Shown here: in pieces, positions 11,756-23,558 of the stretch
Layout: each line of letters begins with the position of its first letter
Position numbering within the stretch: position 1 is the stretch's first letter
Source of the DNA: Cenococcum geophilum 1.58
Lineage: Eukaryota > Ascomycota > Dothideomycetes > Gloniales > Gloniaceae
Reading direction: 5' to 3'
Assembly (NCBI GenBank): GCA_001692895.1
Contig: KV748180.1
Coordinates: 1,358,195 to 1,422,194 of the forward strand
DNA: 64,000 nt
The notes under the pieces: model-generated
Databases searched by the model: none
The model's input: only the letters and a program-made list of their open reading frames with translations
What the model was told of the DNA's origin: nothing
Made by a program: the position numbers and the translations under genes

Positions 11756-13291
11756 AGGGGGATAAAGTATAGCTATTATATAAAAAAATTTACAAGTTAA
11801 TAACTAAGTAAAAAGTTAGATTATATTAGACTAGGACTATTTAAAATTATAGCTAAGATTTTAAAAGTTATATATAGACTTAACTTACTAGTAAATATAA
11901 AGATCTACTCTATATAGTATATTATAATACTAAAGCTAGCATATAAAGATATAGAGCTATTAGTTTATAAAGTAGATATATATAAAGAATAAGAGAAAGA
12001 TAAATAGTAAGTTTTAAGGATATTAATAATAGAATATAATATAAAGTAAAGTAGATAGGCTATAATAAGACTACCTAAAAACTACTATAGAATTTAGAAA
12101 AAGCTATTAAAAAGGTATAAAAGTATTAGAAGAGAATAGGTTAAGTAATATTAAAAAGGAGCTAGAGATAAAAGGATTAGTTAAAGGTAATAAATAAGCT
12201 AGATTATCTAAAGGATCTACTACTAGCGTATAAACTTTTTCCGCCTTTTCTAAATTAGAATTCTTTTTAGCTTCCTTAGCCTTAAGCTTATAAAGACCTT
12301 ACTCTATAAAATATAACTCTTTTAAATAAACCTTCTTATAACCCTTTATAAGACGGCTTAGTTAAGTATAAATATCTATTTAAGCTTTTAGAGCCTAAGA
12401 CGCCTTATTAAAATAACGCTAAACCTTAGTAAAGGCCTTAGCTAGCTTACCCTCTAGTCTTTTGGCCGCTACTAATATATAAAACCCTAAAATAAATTAG
12501 ATAAAGTATTAAAGAATTATAAAGAATTATAAAACGTATATACTTAGCGTTAGAGATAGATTAAATATTATAGGATAACTATATATTTGCTTATATATAC
12601 TTAGTATAAAAAAAGGTTAGTAATTAGATAGAGCTATAATTATAGTATATACTAACCTTTTCTTTATATAATAAGAATAGAATAATATAACTTTACTAAG
12701 TAATAAAATAAATATTACTAGCTAGTTATAATAATTAAATATAGAAGATTTAATAAAAGGTATTAGGAATAATAAAGGTTATTAAAATAAAAATAAAAAT
12801 ACTATACCTTTAATAGATAACTTAAAAATAAGAGATATCTTTAAGAATAAAAATAAAGATAAAGGGGATAGTATTACGGACCTTATATTAGCAGTAGTAG
12901 AACTACAAAAAGAGATATAAATAGGTTAGTTAAAATAGTATAAAAGGCACTAGAGTTAATTAAGATATAAAATAAGGGGTAGCTAAGTTATATAGTTAGT
13001 TATATTATAAGTTTAGAATATAGAAATATAGAAATATAGGAATATAATATACTAACGTACTAACGTACTAATATACTTGGTATATTTCTTAGACGCAGTA
13101 TTATATATTTAAAGAACTATATTCTTTGCCTAAATAGTTCTCTTCTTTATAGTAAATCTTAGAATATAATTAGAGTTAATCTATTAGGCAACCTACTCTA
13201 CTAGTTATATTTACTTATTTAACTATTCTATACCTATATACCTAGCCTATTAATAAGCCTAATATAGTATTTCCTATAAGGCTTTATTATA
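11756..13291 (+). mobile_element. Gypsy A' fragment: integrase tail, 3' region and LTR
   Basis: The fragment starts in the post-integrase/chromodomain-like segment homologous to Gypsy-A at about 10190. It runs through a 3' internal region that differs from Gypsy-A, and ends in a 420-bp LTR (12872-13291). A second, inverted copy of the same 3' end lies at 36974-38063. The abrupt start against the Gypsy-A(+) 3' LTR suggests Gypsy-A(+) inserted into this older element, whose 5' part would lie left of the window. Confidence 0.75.
12872..13291 (+). repeat. Gypsy A' 3' LTR, 420 bp
   Basis: The LTR starts TATTACGGACC (TG changed to TA) and ends GGCTTTATTATA. It has the same length as its inverted relative at 36974-37393. 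It shares the AGAGTTAATCTATTAGGCAAC-type block with the Gypsy-A LTRs but is clearly diverged, so A' is a sister family. Confidence 0.8.
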
Positions 13292-13762
13292 AAAGTAGCT
13301 TATAAGCGGTATAGAAGTTTAGACGGCGTTTAGTAGGATTAGTAATAGCTATAAGCTAGTATAAATAATACTTATAAAAGGCCCGCTAATAGGCAAACTA
13401 GTAGCTTAATACTTACAATCTATAGCTAATTGGAAATTATAAAGAAGATAAATTATATTATATTATATTATATATTTCTTATTTAGTAAAAGATAATAAT
13501 AATACTCTTATTATATAATAGCGTTAACTAAAAACAGCCGCTTAAAAAAGGGGGGGAATTATTAGGCTATAAAGACGCACTTACTATAAACGGCTTGGCG
13601 TAAGCAAGGCGTAAGCAAGGCGCCTATAAAATATAGTTATCCCGTACTAAAGAATAACAGAATTTAATTTTATAATTTTACTTTATTAAGAACTAGATAC
13701 TTATTATATTCCGCTACTATTATTATATTACTATAAACCCTAAGGGCCTTAGCGCCCTAATA
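13292..13762 (+). repeat. Orphan retroelement 3' end: polypurine tract plus 203-bp LTR
   Basis: A run AAAAAAGGGGGGGAATTAT (13544-13561) precedes TATTAGG at 13560, and the segment ends CCCTAATA at 13762. With RIP reversed in mind these are TGTTAGG...CCTAACA ends. A TATA-like CCTATAAAATATAG sits inside. This looks like the 3' LTR and polypurine tract of a + strand retroelement, but only one LTR is present. The part 13292-13559 shows a low-complexity TATAT stretch and no recognisable protein. Confidence 0.45.
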
Positions 13763-13772
13763 GGCCGTATAT

Positions 13773-14119
13773 ATATATAAGGGCGCGAAGAGACTTTATA
13801 GAAGATTTAAAGGAATAATATAAATTCTATCTAAATCTAAGGGTATATAGCTCTCGCTAAGGATAAGACGTTGCGTAAAGAAGAGAAAAGAATAATAAGA
13901 GAATTATATAATTAAATAGTTAGGGGCTTGGTGGTCGATACATGCGTATATACACACGCGGTCTTTAACGGACTTTAGTAGAATTTAATTAATATAGTAG
14001 AATTTAGCAGAAGTTAATTAAGCTAGTAGAATTTGGTAGAATTTAGTTAAAGCATTAGAATTTATCTATTAAGTGTTTTACTAAGACATTCCTATTATAA
14101 CTGGGCTAGTCTTATTATA
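13773..14119 (-). repeat. Gypsy-B 3' LTR
   Basis: It aligns over its full 347 bp with 35786-36132, sharing AAGGGCGCGAAG, AATAGTTAGGGGCTT and the GCATGCGTATATAYACACGC region. On the minus strand it is preceded by a polypurine tract AAAGGGGGGTTAC (14119-14131), which fixes the orientation. Confidence 0.85.
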
Positions 14120-14424
14120 GTAACCCCCCTTTAGCTAAAGGTCCAAATAATTTAATTTAGTTAAGACTTTATAACTTATTACGTTTTTATATATTTATAT
14201 TAAGTAGTAGTATAGCGTTTTACTAGTTCTAATCGTAAATAGACTAATTAGGATTTTCTATCCCTAAAATAGAAAATCGCTATTAGCTTAGTTAAGGCGG
14301 TAAGCAGAACTAATATCTTTATAGTAGGTCTTGGCAAGGCAAATCCAACTAATTAGATAACTTTAACCGCTGGTTAAAGTTCCTTAATATCTTATATATT
14401 ATATAACCGTATTATAAACGTTAT
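14120..14424 (-). other. Gypsy-B 3' internal segment, left of Copia-2
   Basis: The stretch holds the polypurine tract at its left end and otherwise the end of the Gypsy-B internal region, which continues at 20853 after Copia-2. GTTAT at 14420-14424 is the left copy of the Copia-2 target duplication. No protein domain is identified in it. Confidence 0.55.
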
Positions 14425-14696
14425 TGTTCGTACCAATTTAATGGTACGAGTGAGTTAGATCTAGGGGCACGAAATACGTATAATATTATATGCTCTTTTA
14501 GATAATGGTGACTGTCTCTTATATTAAGGTAGACTACGTAGTCTATATACTAATGCGTTCTTTCCCTAATTAGTTAGTGCTTTATAAGTGCACTAAACGC
14601 GTAAGTAAGTAGTTGGTATACTAAACGCGTAAACGCGTACCTGGCGTACCGAACGCGTAGGCACGCAGTTAGTATGATAGGTGCTATAATTATATA
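14425..14696 (-). repeat. Copia-2 3' LTR, 272 bp
   Basis: It runs from TGTTCGTACC to AATTATATA (the last CA now TA), read on the + strand. It is near-identical in layout to 20576-20847, including the GCACGAAATACGTATA and ACCTGGCGTACCGAACGCG blocks. Confidence 0.9.
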
Positions 14697-14829
14697 CTAG
14701 CGGTACTTAAAAAATAAAACCACCTGTGTATAGCCTCCGTAATTACTCTAATAAAACTATAAAATATAAAAGAAAATATATAGGAAATAGAACTATAAAA
14801 TGCAAAGAAAGTATATAGAAAACCCCCCC

Positions 14830-17800
14830 CCCCTAAGGTGCCTTCTGGGCTGCCTCCAAACGGCGCTCTAAGCTAGCCGTAAGTTAGATCTTAAGGGCCG
14901 CTAAGGCGCTAGTGCTAAGCGAGCCAATGGCGATTTTCCGTGCCCGGTATGGAAAATTATAATTAGTTAATTTAACTACTGTGGCAGAATATAGTAGAAT
15001 TTAGCAGGTTACGTGAGTCTACTAAGTTCTACTGCAGCTTTCTACCGTTTTCTACTTAATAGCTTATGGTCCGTAGAATAGGCCGTATAATAAGCCGTAC
15101 GGCCTTCTAACGGGCTGTAGGCGTACCATAGGTACTCCGCTAGTCCCATTCTACCCATTCTATAACTTTTAGGTTAAGCTTATTCGTGTTAATTAGGGTT
15201 TTAAGGGCTTAACACGGCTTTACCTTAGTTATGGCGTCTACTAGGTTGTTTCCACCGCTAATCTATTTAACCTCCGTAATCTCGCGTCGTTCGTAGGCTT
15301 AATGTAAGCACATTAGGTTAACCATAAGCCTCTTCTCTTATGTTATACCTAGCTTAACTAAGTAGTCGTAGAGGGACTTTAAATCGGTATATAAGATTAG
15401 GAGTAACTACTCCAATTATAGAATCTTCTAGACTATTAATTTAATTGCGGCTGCTATATTAAAGCTATAGGCTAGTATATATAGTTTAGAAGCTAGTATA
15501 CTTCGGGTTACTTATTTACACTTAATTAAAGACTAATATAGTATATTTGCGTCTTAATTGCGGTCCGTAAGTACAATTATAAAGCCGATTTATAATAATA
15601 GGTCTTTGTTATTAGCGAAGGAGGCATCCATAAATACTAATAGGCTAAGGGAGTTTAGGTCTAGTGGTATAAAAGTAAGTCCCCTTACTGCATTATTAAT
15701 TTACTACTAAATGCGCTTATTAAGCTGCTTAACATTTTCCTCTTATAGATTTATTGCCTAGGCCGCAAAGGATAAATTATAGGCAGATTTAGGTTGACAG
15801 ACCGTAGTAATATAGGCGCCTCTTACGCGCTAGGCGACGTATTAGTCCTTTATATTTACAGTCTTACGGGTCTCTTTATAGGAGCTAGTAAGGTCCATAG
15901 GCTTCGCTGCAACGGGCTTTAGGTTTTAGGCTTGGCGTTCTTAAGTTAGCTTAATTAGGTTACCCTTTTAGGTAATTAGGCCTCTATTAAACTTAATTAG
16001 ATTCTGCTTAGTTAACTGCTCTTATAGCTTTGCTAAAAACTTAGCCTTTTATAGTTTAGTTTCTTTAGCGTCTATAAAGGTCTAGTCTACTAAGAATAGG
16101 GTATTATCTATTTAGAGTCCAATAATACTAAGGCCGTTTAATAGGCTGTATAGGAGGCAGGGGTTGTAGGTTAACTATTCTATTTTAAGTTTACTAATAT
16201 AGTGCTAGTGGTATATTTTAAACCAATAGTTTCCGGCTTTTGGTACTCCGTAGAGAGGTTTTATAACCTATAAAATTGTTTTTAGTTATAGGTTAAGCTC
16301 GCGGGGTAGTTATATAAAGATATCCCTACTTAGGTAGATATTAGACTGCACGTAGGCTTATAAGATGTCCCGTAAGTATAGGGCTATAGGCTTAGTTTGC
16401 TATAGTCCAGGCATAAGTATAAGTATAATCCGTTAACTAACTTGTTAAATTATAGGCGATTACATAAGGACTAAGTTCTTTCCCTAGTCGTTATAAGCTT
16501 ATATAATAAGCCTTAACTTTTTAAAGGCTTTATTAGTACCAGGGTGCTTAATTTTGTTAATAAAGCGTAAGTTAAATATACGGACACCTTACGGAACGTC
16601 TTTCTCCATTATAACTGTAAAGACGCCCTTCTTAAGTAGTCCGTTAATCTCTTTACGTCATAAGTCCGTAAAAGGGGTTTTCTATACTAGAACTAATATA
16701 TTTATAGGCGGAGATTACCTTACGGATATTCCTGTGGAGGTTAGGTAATTCTCTATTATAGGGTTCTTAGTTACGGGGTGCTTTTAAGGGCGTCCTCGGC
16801 CACGCTTTACTATAGGTTTAGTAGGTTTAGTGGGTTTCTAAGGGACTTCTAGGGTAGGCAAGGGTGCTTCCAGTTCGTCTAGTTTGGCGGTTACTTCTAG
16901 TTCGTCTAGTTTAGCGGTTGCTTCTAGTTCGTCTAGCTTGACGTTATAGGTATTTTTGGGCCGAAAGTAGGGTTTTACGGACGTACTCCTAAAGCTGGTC
17001 GGTCCGCTAGGGAGTTATATATAGTATGTTTTGTTTTCTACGGCTAGTAAACGGTAAGGTCCCGTCTAATTGCCGCTTTTACGCTATATAAGGACTTTAG
17101 AATTAAGCGAGAGGTTATAAACTAAGGTTGTATCTAGTTTGTTGCGGTAATATAGGGCGTTATTAACTGCTTATTTGGCCCGTAATTTGACTATTTTAGC
17201 TATTGCCTTCCGTATTATAGCTACTTATTCCGTAATAGATAGGGCAGGAGGGCCTAGGTTGCTTATCCTTAGGTAGGCTTTATAGACCAAAAGGGTAGGT
17301 ACTAGTCCGTCTAGGCTAGCAGTATTATTAACGGCTTTTACAGCCATCTATAGAGCTAGTTCCTTTTAGATGTCCTTATATTCGTCTATAATAATCTAGT
17401 AAGCTCTCTATAAGGCTAGGTAAGCTCGCTTAATAAGCCTAACGGATCAATACGCCTTAACTAGAATAGCTTTTGTTAATATAGCCATGGCTATAGCATA
17501 CTACTAAAATTCCTTACTAATGAAGTTCCTACCAGCGTTGTAGGTAATATACTTAGGAGGTCTAACGTACGTATCAATCTAGCAGGTCTGTAAAATATCC
17601 TAAGTATGCTTTACGGATATATTTTACAACTAATAGGCGGCTTAGTAGCGGGTTACCTTATCAATTATATATAATACTGGGCTGCCGTTAATATACATAA
17701 TATCTACGTACACTAAATGGTTAAAGTTAAGATCCTTATAAAGGGTGAACTTAAATCGGCCTAGAGAACGTCCGTATTTCTAGCAAAAGGAGTAGTATTT

Positions 17801-18420
17801 AGTTAGGTGGTCGATTACCTTCCTATTAATGTTGTTGTATCCAAAGCGTTTAAGGACTCTATATAGCTTTTCGGCTAATAGGTGGCCGAAACGGCGGTAT
17901 AGGTGGTAGATTTTAGTACTAGTAAGGTAGCACGGGTTATAGTTAAAAGATTCCTAAATATAGGTCTATAGAGTCTCTCCCTATATAAGGAACGGGTGTC
18001 TAAATCGTCGTATAATTGGTAGGGTAATATACTTGCTTCCTAGGGTAGTTATAGGGCTAATTAAGGTGTCTGTAACGTTGTTATAGTAGACCTATAACCT
18101 ATTTATGTCCGCAAGGCAGAGTAGGAAAGTGGTATCCGCTTTTACTATGTGGAAGTTAACTAGGCTAATTAGAGTCTTAACTTTAACTAATCTAATTAAT
18201 ACGGTTGAGCCAATGCCGAATTAGACGTTTACGGCCCTAGTTTACATAGTATTAATATCCATATTATTATTTGTAGTAGTCTTATATATAAGGTATTATC
18301 CGTAACCTATAGTAGACTTCTTAGAGGTACCTATGTCGATTATAACACCGTAGAATTCCTTAGGGGTATAGCGTTCTGTGGTAATATATACAAATAGGTC
18401 CTGCTTATAATCTATAATAT
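14830..18420 (-). pseudogene. Copia-2 pol (protease-integrase-RT-RNase H), RIP-degraded
   Basis: Minus-strand reading gives a protease at about 18310-18360 (EFYGVIIDIGTSKKST, expected DTGAS, Thr changed to Ile). Integrase follows at about 16950-17900, then reverse transcriptase at about 16000-16900, with the YxDD-like box near 16085-16125 reading LxIDNTLF. A well-preserved RNase H lies at about 15480-15660 (LLVFMDASFANNKDLL). The order protease-integrase-RT-RNase H is diagnostic of Copia. Stops are TAA/TAG at Gln and Trp positions. The + strand 64-codon open frame at 16554-16748 is antisense and spurious. Confidence 0.8.
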
Positions 18421-20104
18421 CTATAACGGGGGTGCTTACGAAATGGTTTTTAGGCGCAATTAAGTGTATAAAGGAACGGTTAGCTAATATGGTCGTAATA
18501 TTAAAGGCTTAGCTGTCCGTAAAAGGTCTAAAAGTGGTTAGAAATGTCTCTAAGGTCTCTTATTCCTAAGCGTCTAAGTTAAAGTCAATTATAAGGGCTT
18601 CTATTAACTTATTAGGGGGCTCTTCTACTTCCTCTCCTTTATATTCTGAAATAAACTGGTTAATATAGCTATTAAGTCTCTTTCTAGACTTATTACGTTC
18701 TTTTTAGGTATACCTTATAGACCAATATTCTTTCTTACCGCACATAAAGCACTTCTAGCTGGTTTGTCTACGGGGGTATATTTTTATATAGGAGTTGCTA
18801 TAGGGGTTATAGGTGGGACTTAGTCGGTACGGGTGCTGCTAGCAATAGCGGCGGTCCGTAAAGTAGACGTCTAAGTCTATTTACGGATATTAAATATCCG
18901 TAATAAAGGCTCAAGTGCTGCCTAGTGGGTTTAAGACTTCGTACGTTATAATAGAGGAGCGTAGATTATTAATAAGGCCAGCTAAGGTGTCTATAGGCTT
19001 ATAATAGGCGTACTTGCAGAGCTCTACTTCTTAATAGGCCGTAATAAGTTTGTTATACAGGAAGTCGTCTATTTAAAGCTTGGCGTTAAGGCCGTGCTAT
19101 AGGTGCTAAAGGTCTTTGATAAGAATTTGTAGGCACTCTATAGTCGATTTTTTAGTGTTCTTATTAATTACGGTCCGTAGCTTAGTCGCATTCTATTAGG
19201 TAAGAATATTACGCTTATATTCCGGTCCTTTAAAGTAGTTACGCGTAGCTTTATATAGCTTATTAAAGGGAATACTAAGGGGGTTACTCTTAAGGTTGGT
19301 GTAGTAGTGGTTAAGTACTAAGCCGCGTAGTATAGTGGAATAGGCTTGGCTAAATTCCTATTTAGGAATATTAGCCTTCCGACAGAGGTCCGTAAAGATA
19401 GTAAGTTTAAAGTTAAAGTTATCGTTTTTACCGCTATACTTAGATTTGTCGGTATAGAGCTTAGCTAAGTTGGCTAGCTTCTTGCCGTAAGTCTTTACTT
19501 AAGTGGGTTGCGGATTTATAACTTAGGTAGGTTGCAGATCTATAGCTTGGGCGATAGGAGGGTTTTAGTCCGTATTTTGGTTTACGGGGGTATTATGGTC
19601 CGTAACTTAAGTACTACGTATGCTTTAGCCCGTAAGATTAATTCCGAAATCGCTTAGGTTTATAGGACGAATTTGGTTAAATAGGTTAGGTATAAGGCTA
19701 GCAATACTATTAAGTTTGGGAGAAGTAAAGAGTTTATTAGTGGCTTTAACCTAGTCTAGGATTTCCTCTTTAGTCTATTCCGTTTGGTCCTCCTCCTATA
19801 TTATATTATATAAGGACCGTGCAATAGTGACTTATTTATCCTTTTTAACCTATATACCTTAGTAACGTAAAAGGGTTCGTAGGTTATAGACGGTAGTAGG
19901 GTTATAAGCCTTAAGAATAGCTTCCGTAAAGTCCGCAAAGTCTTCCTTATATTGCTCCCATAGGTCGTTGTTTAGAAGCTTATAGTGTCCGTATTTAAGG
20001 ATTTTAAAATTAATATAGTTGTTAACGCCGTCCGTAGACGTAAGGTCGACTCCCTAACTCTACTTCTTTTAACCTTTACTAATTTGCTTAGTTATATCTG
20101 CCAT
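18421..20104 (-). pseudogene. Copia-2 gag, RIP-degraded
   Basis: The frame opens at ATG 20104 (MADITKQISKG) and stays in one frame for well over 90 codons, with stops only at presumed Gln/Trp codons. It includes the readable block NNDLWEQYKEDFADF. A zinc knuckle KCFMCGKKEYWS (CX2CX4H with His changed to Tyr) is at about 18735-18765. This is the capsid/nucleocapsid precursor of the element. Upstream, 20105-20575 is a G-rich leader with repeated GGTCCGTAA words. Confidence 0.75.
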
Positions 20105-20575
20105 ATTATATAGCGTAGTATATCTGTATAAGCTATAGTAGGTAGTAGTAGCTTATAGCGGGTGGAGGAGGTCTTGTAACGGTTTGTAAAATTAATTAGT
20201 GGGTCCGTAACAGTTTAAGAGGTCTTATAGTGGTCTGTAAGGGCGATTAACGGGTCCGTAATAGTTTATAGGAGGGTAAGGGGTTTCCGTAAAAGGTCCG
20301 AAAGGGTTGGAGGTATTAGGGGAGGGTGTAGTAGGAATAGGGGTTTAAGGTTTAAAGGAGGGTAGGGGGTTCCGTATAGGTCTGTATTCGCGTTTATAAC
20401 TTCTAGTAAACTGTACTAAGACTTAAATAAGTATATAGAGTTAGTGATAAGTCCGTAATCCCCGACTTCCGACCTTCTAGTAGGTCGTACTAGGAGTCTA
20501 AACGGGTGGTCGCTGTTAAGTATTGCTCAGGGGAGGTATCGAGTGATTGCTAATCTGTGCGCGCTCACTAATTAG

Positions 20576-20847
20576 TGTTCGTACCAATTTAATAGCACGA
20601 GTGAGTTAGATCCAGGGGCACGAAATACGTATAGTATTATATGCTCTTTTGGATGATGGTGACTGTCTCTTATATTAAGGTAGACTACGTAGTTTATATA
20701 CTAATGCGTCCTTCCCCTAATTAGTCAGTGCTTTATAAGTGCACTAGATGCGTAAGCGAGTGGTTGGTATACTAAACGCGTAAATGCGTACCTGGCGTAC
20801 CGAACGCGTAGGCACGCGGTTAGTATGACAGGTGCTATAATTATACA
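20576..20847 (-). repeat. Copia-2 5' LTR, 272 bp
   Basis: It runs from TGTTCGTACC to AATTATACA on the + strand, and the termini are intact TG...CA. Several short ACGCGT-containing sub-repeats (AAACGCGTAAAYGCGTACC) lie in the right half. Gag starts about 470 bp to the left. Confidence 0.9.
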
Positions 20848-20852
20848 GTTAT

Positions 20853-22947
20853 AATATATTTTAAGTCCTTTTTAATTTTAAGCTTTCTGCTATCGTATTT
20901 TATATATTTGTATTAAGTAGTAATTATTTACTTTTATATCGTGTCTATCTGGCTAGAGTAGGCCGCAAAGGATAGTCCTTATGGAATTCTTTTACTAGGG
21001 AAGGTGTATTAGTCTTAATTTACTTATAAGGTTCCTAGGTTTATATCTTATATCTTTTCTATTTAATAAGAAGTTTAAATTATTTAAACTATATCTTCTA
21101 TTATATATTATTAATTAAATTAATAAAGTAAAAACCGCTACTATTGTTAACAATTATAAAAGGTAGTAGTGGTACTTTATAAGTTATAGGTTTACCTTTT
21201 AAAGGTTATAGTAAGTTTATATAAAATATTAGATATATTTTTATTTTAGTTAATAGTTTAAACTTATAAGTATATGGGCTTAATTTCTTCTTAATTTAGT
21301 ATAGGCCTGCAAACTTCTAATCTAGTTTCTTTAAGGGTTATTAAGTCTTTAGGTTTTATATATTTGGGTAAACTATATTACCTTCCTTAAAGTCCTATAT
21401 AAAAGCTCGTCCTTTATTTATATACTATTCCTATACTATTTAAGCGTACGCTAATTTACTTTATAATAGTTTTATTAACTACTTTATTTAATTAGCGAAG
21501 TTATATATATTAATTAGTTAAATCCTTTTAATTTTAGGTTATAGCCTAAACCTAAGTTAAGGGTCTTATCTATAGGTTACGTAGAACGGCATTACGCCTA
21601 TTAATTCGTTTCTTATATTATTTACAGTAAAATTAGCTAAAATTAGCTACTTTTCCTAGTTACCTTATAGGTAGGAGTAGTATATTTATAGGTATTATTC
21701 TATAATTATATTCGCAATTTTAGTTTAACTATCTATCTCTAAATAAAATATAGTTAAAAGTTATATTTATATACTTAATTATTTATATAGGGCTTACTAA
21801 AAGTCTAAAATAAACTAGCTTCCGTAGTTAGATATTATTAAATTAAAAAGTCTATATATCTTAAAGACGTACTTAATAAAACATTTAGCTACTAATATTA
21901 TATTAATTAAGTCTATAGGAATTATATATCGCATTTTTATAAGGCGGTTAATAACTACTATAATATTTATAAACCTATTACTATTAGGTAGGTTAACTAT
22001 AAAGTTAATTAAAATATCTCGCCATCTTTATATTAGAATTGGCAATGGTTAAAGTACTCCTTACTTCTTTATATAAGAGGTCTTCCTACGCATATATATT
22101 CTATATACTTAAACATATTTTTATACATAGTTATATATTATAGGCTAGTAATATACTTATTAGATAATCTTATAGGTCTTTATATAGCTAGGATACCTTA
22201 CTATAGGGGAATTATATATAAATTTAAGTATTTTAAATCGTAAGGGTTTGGAATTTAGAACTACTATCTTCTATTAATAGTATAACCAATTATTACGGAT
22301 TTCGCATTTAGCGAGTATAATATCCTTATATTGCTATTTCCCTATTTAAATTACTTTTATTATATTTACTATTTAGGGGTTATTCTTATATTTATATTCT
22401 ATTAATTTATTAATTTCTATATCCCACTTATTAATTTCTAATTTATTCCTATTAAGCTCCGCATTTAAAAATATAGGGTGTAGTTTCTTAAAGTATTTAG
22501 GAGGCAGTAGAATTTATAATTAATTTATAATCCGTTTATTAGGGGCGTTTATAAATAAGTCCTATAATTATTATATTAATAAGTCTAGCTTTTAATTAAG
22601 TTTGCTATATTAATATATAATCTTAAAGTTAAATTATAAAAGGTATTTAGTATAATAAATTTAGTATTATATTAATTGCTTTATAGTTATAAAGTACTAT
22701 AGGTTTTTATAGTCCGTTAATACGTGTATTAGGAATAATAATCCTTTAAGTTCTGGACGCTATTATTTAAAGTATCTAATAATTATAAGCAGTTCCTTAT
22801 TATATATCTTATAGTTTAATTTAATAGGAGTAGGTTTTTGGGAGAGAAAGGCTACTAATTATAGCTCGCCGTTCTTATTATATTGTAATAACACTCCTCC
22901 TAGTATATAATTAGACGAGTATATTTTAACAATATATTTAAGGTTTA
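20853..22947 (-). pseudogene. Gypsy-B integrase and RNase H, RIP-degraded
   Basis: On the minus strand the RNase H block reads SSNYILGGVLLQYNKNGEL near 22830-22920 and continues with NYKIYNKELLIII near 22780. The integrase core is recognisable at about 21800-22020 (NLxNSNRFINIIVVINRLIK), preceded by the zinc-binding region near 22060-22330. The segment between 20853 and about 21250 holds the integrase C-terminus and adjoining sequence. The MITE at 22948 splits RNase H, and its first part continues at 23405. Confidence 0.75.
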
Positions 22948-23404
22948 CAGCGATGTGCACGACCAGCTTCCACCCCCCTCTGGAAAAATATTATTTCGCT
23001 TCGGCATGCGAGCTCGCTAAATCGCCACCAACTGTATATAGTAATTGTAGCGAACGCATGTGCCTGCACGCAACAGTGGTTGCCCTGGAGAATCGCCTTG
23101 GTTGGCCAGGAGAAACGCACGCGCCCTCCCCTTCCCCTTAACTGGGCCCCCCTACTATGGCCGCCAAAACGCGAATACAAAGCTGTTCCTGCAATTGCCG
23201 ATGAAATTTGGTGATATCGTACGGGTGAAAACCTTGTGTACGATATTTGACAAAGATCACGACACTGCGGAGGAAGGCCGATTGCGAAGTCTGCCAGAAG
23301 TAAAGTTCTTGCAGCCAAGCATGGGCGTTCGCTATGATTGCTAGCGAGCCCGCGTACCGAAGCGAAATAATATTTTTCCAGAGGGGTGGTCGTGCACATC
23401 GCTG
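22948..23404. mobile_element. 457-bp GC-rich MITE with about 70-bp TIRs and TA target duplication
   Basis: It begins CAGCGATGTGCACGACCA and ends with the inverse TGGTCGTGCACATCGCTG. The TIRs extend about 70 bp with a short indel. TA flanks it at 22946-22947 and 23405-23406, and the Gypsy-B RNase H frame reads across when it is removed. The interior is near 50% GC with few RIP-like changes, in sharp contrast to its surroundings, so it is a late arrival. Open frames in it (153, 62 and 94 codons) overlap each other and the TIRs and resemble nothing known to me. It is a non-autonomous Tc1/mariner-type element by its TA site. Confidence 0.85.
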
Positions 23405-23497
23405 TAGATTAAAATAGGTAAGAATTAAAGCAGTTATAAAATAATATTTTAGGTCGTTAAAAGCTTATTTATATTTAGTAGTCTATTTAAATCTTAT
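23405..23497 (-). pseudogene. Gypsy-B RNase H N-terminal piece
   Basis: This short minus-strand segment connects reverse transcriptase (resuming at 32942) to RNase H (left of 22948). It reads FKxTTKYKxAFNDLKYYF, the usual Gypsy RT/RNase H linker, with stops at Trp and Gln positions. Together with the RT side (RKNI just right of 32941) it restores an in-frame join if two bases are shared. Confidence 0.65.
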
Positions 23498-23549
23498 CCC
23501 TTGCATAGATGGTGTAGATGCGACTATAGCCCGTGCACGACGTTAAAGA

Positions 23550-23556
23550 ATATCAA
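23550..23556. repeat. Crypton boundary repeat, left (ATATCAA)
   Basis: This is ATACCAA with one C-to-T change. It is the left member of three copies of a 7-bp direct repeat found at every Crypton boundary, and lies directly before the TA used by Tc1. In a tyrosine-recombinase element this is the expected crossover core. Confidence 0.6.
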
Positions 23557-23558
23557 TA

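Larger units (their letters stand above)
14425..20847 (-). mobile_element. Copia-2, complete 6423-bp LTR retrotransposon with GTTAT target duplication
   Basis: Two 272-bp LTRs (14425-14696, 20576-20847) enclose minus-strand gag, protease, integrase, reverse transcriptase and RNase H in Copia order. It is flanked by GTTAT at 14420-14424 and 20848-20852, an exact 5-bp target duplication. It lies inside the 3' part of Gypsy-B. Divergence between the LTRs is mostly C/T and G/A by eye, and both are exactly the same length. Confidence 0.9.

Noticed and set aside
22938-23399. Open frames of 153, 94 and 62 codons in the GC-rich MITE
   Set aside because: They overlap on both strands, include the terminal inverted repeats and resemble no known family. 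High GC makes long random frames likely.
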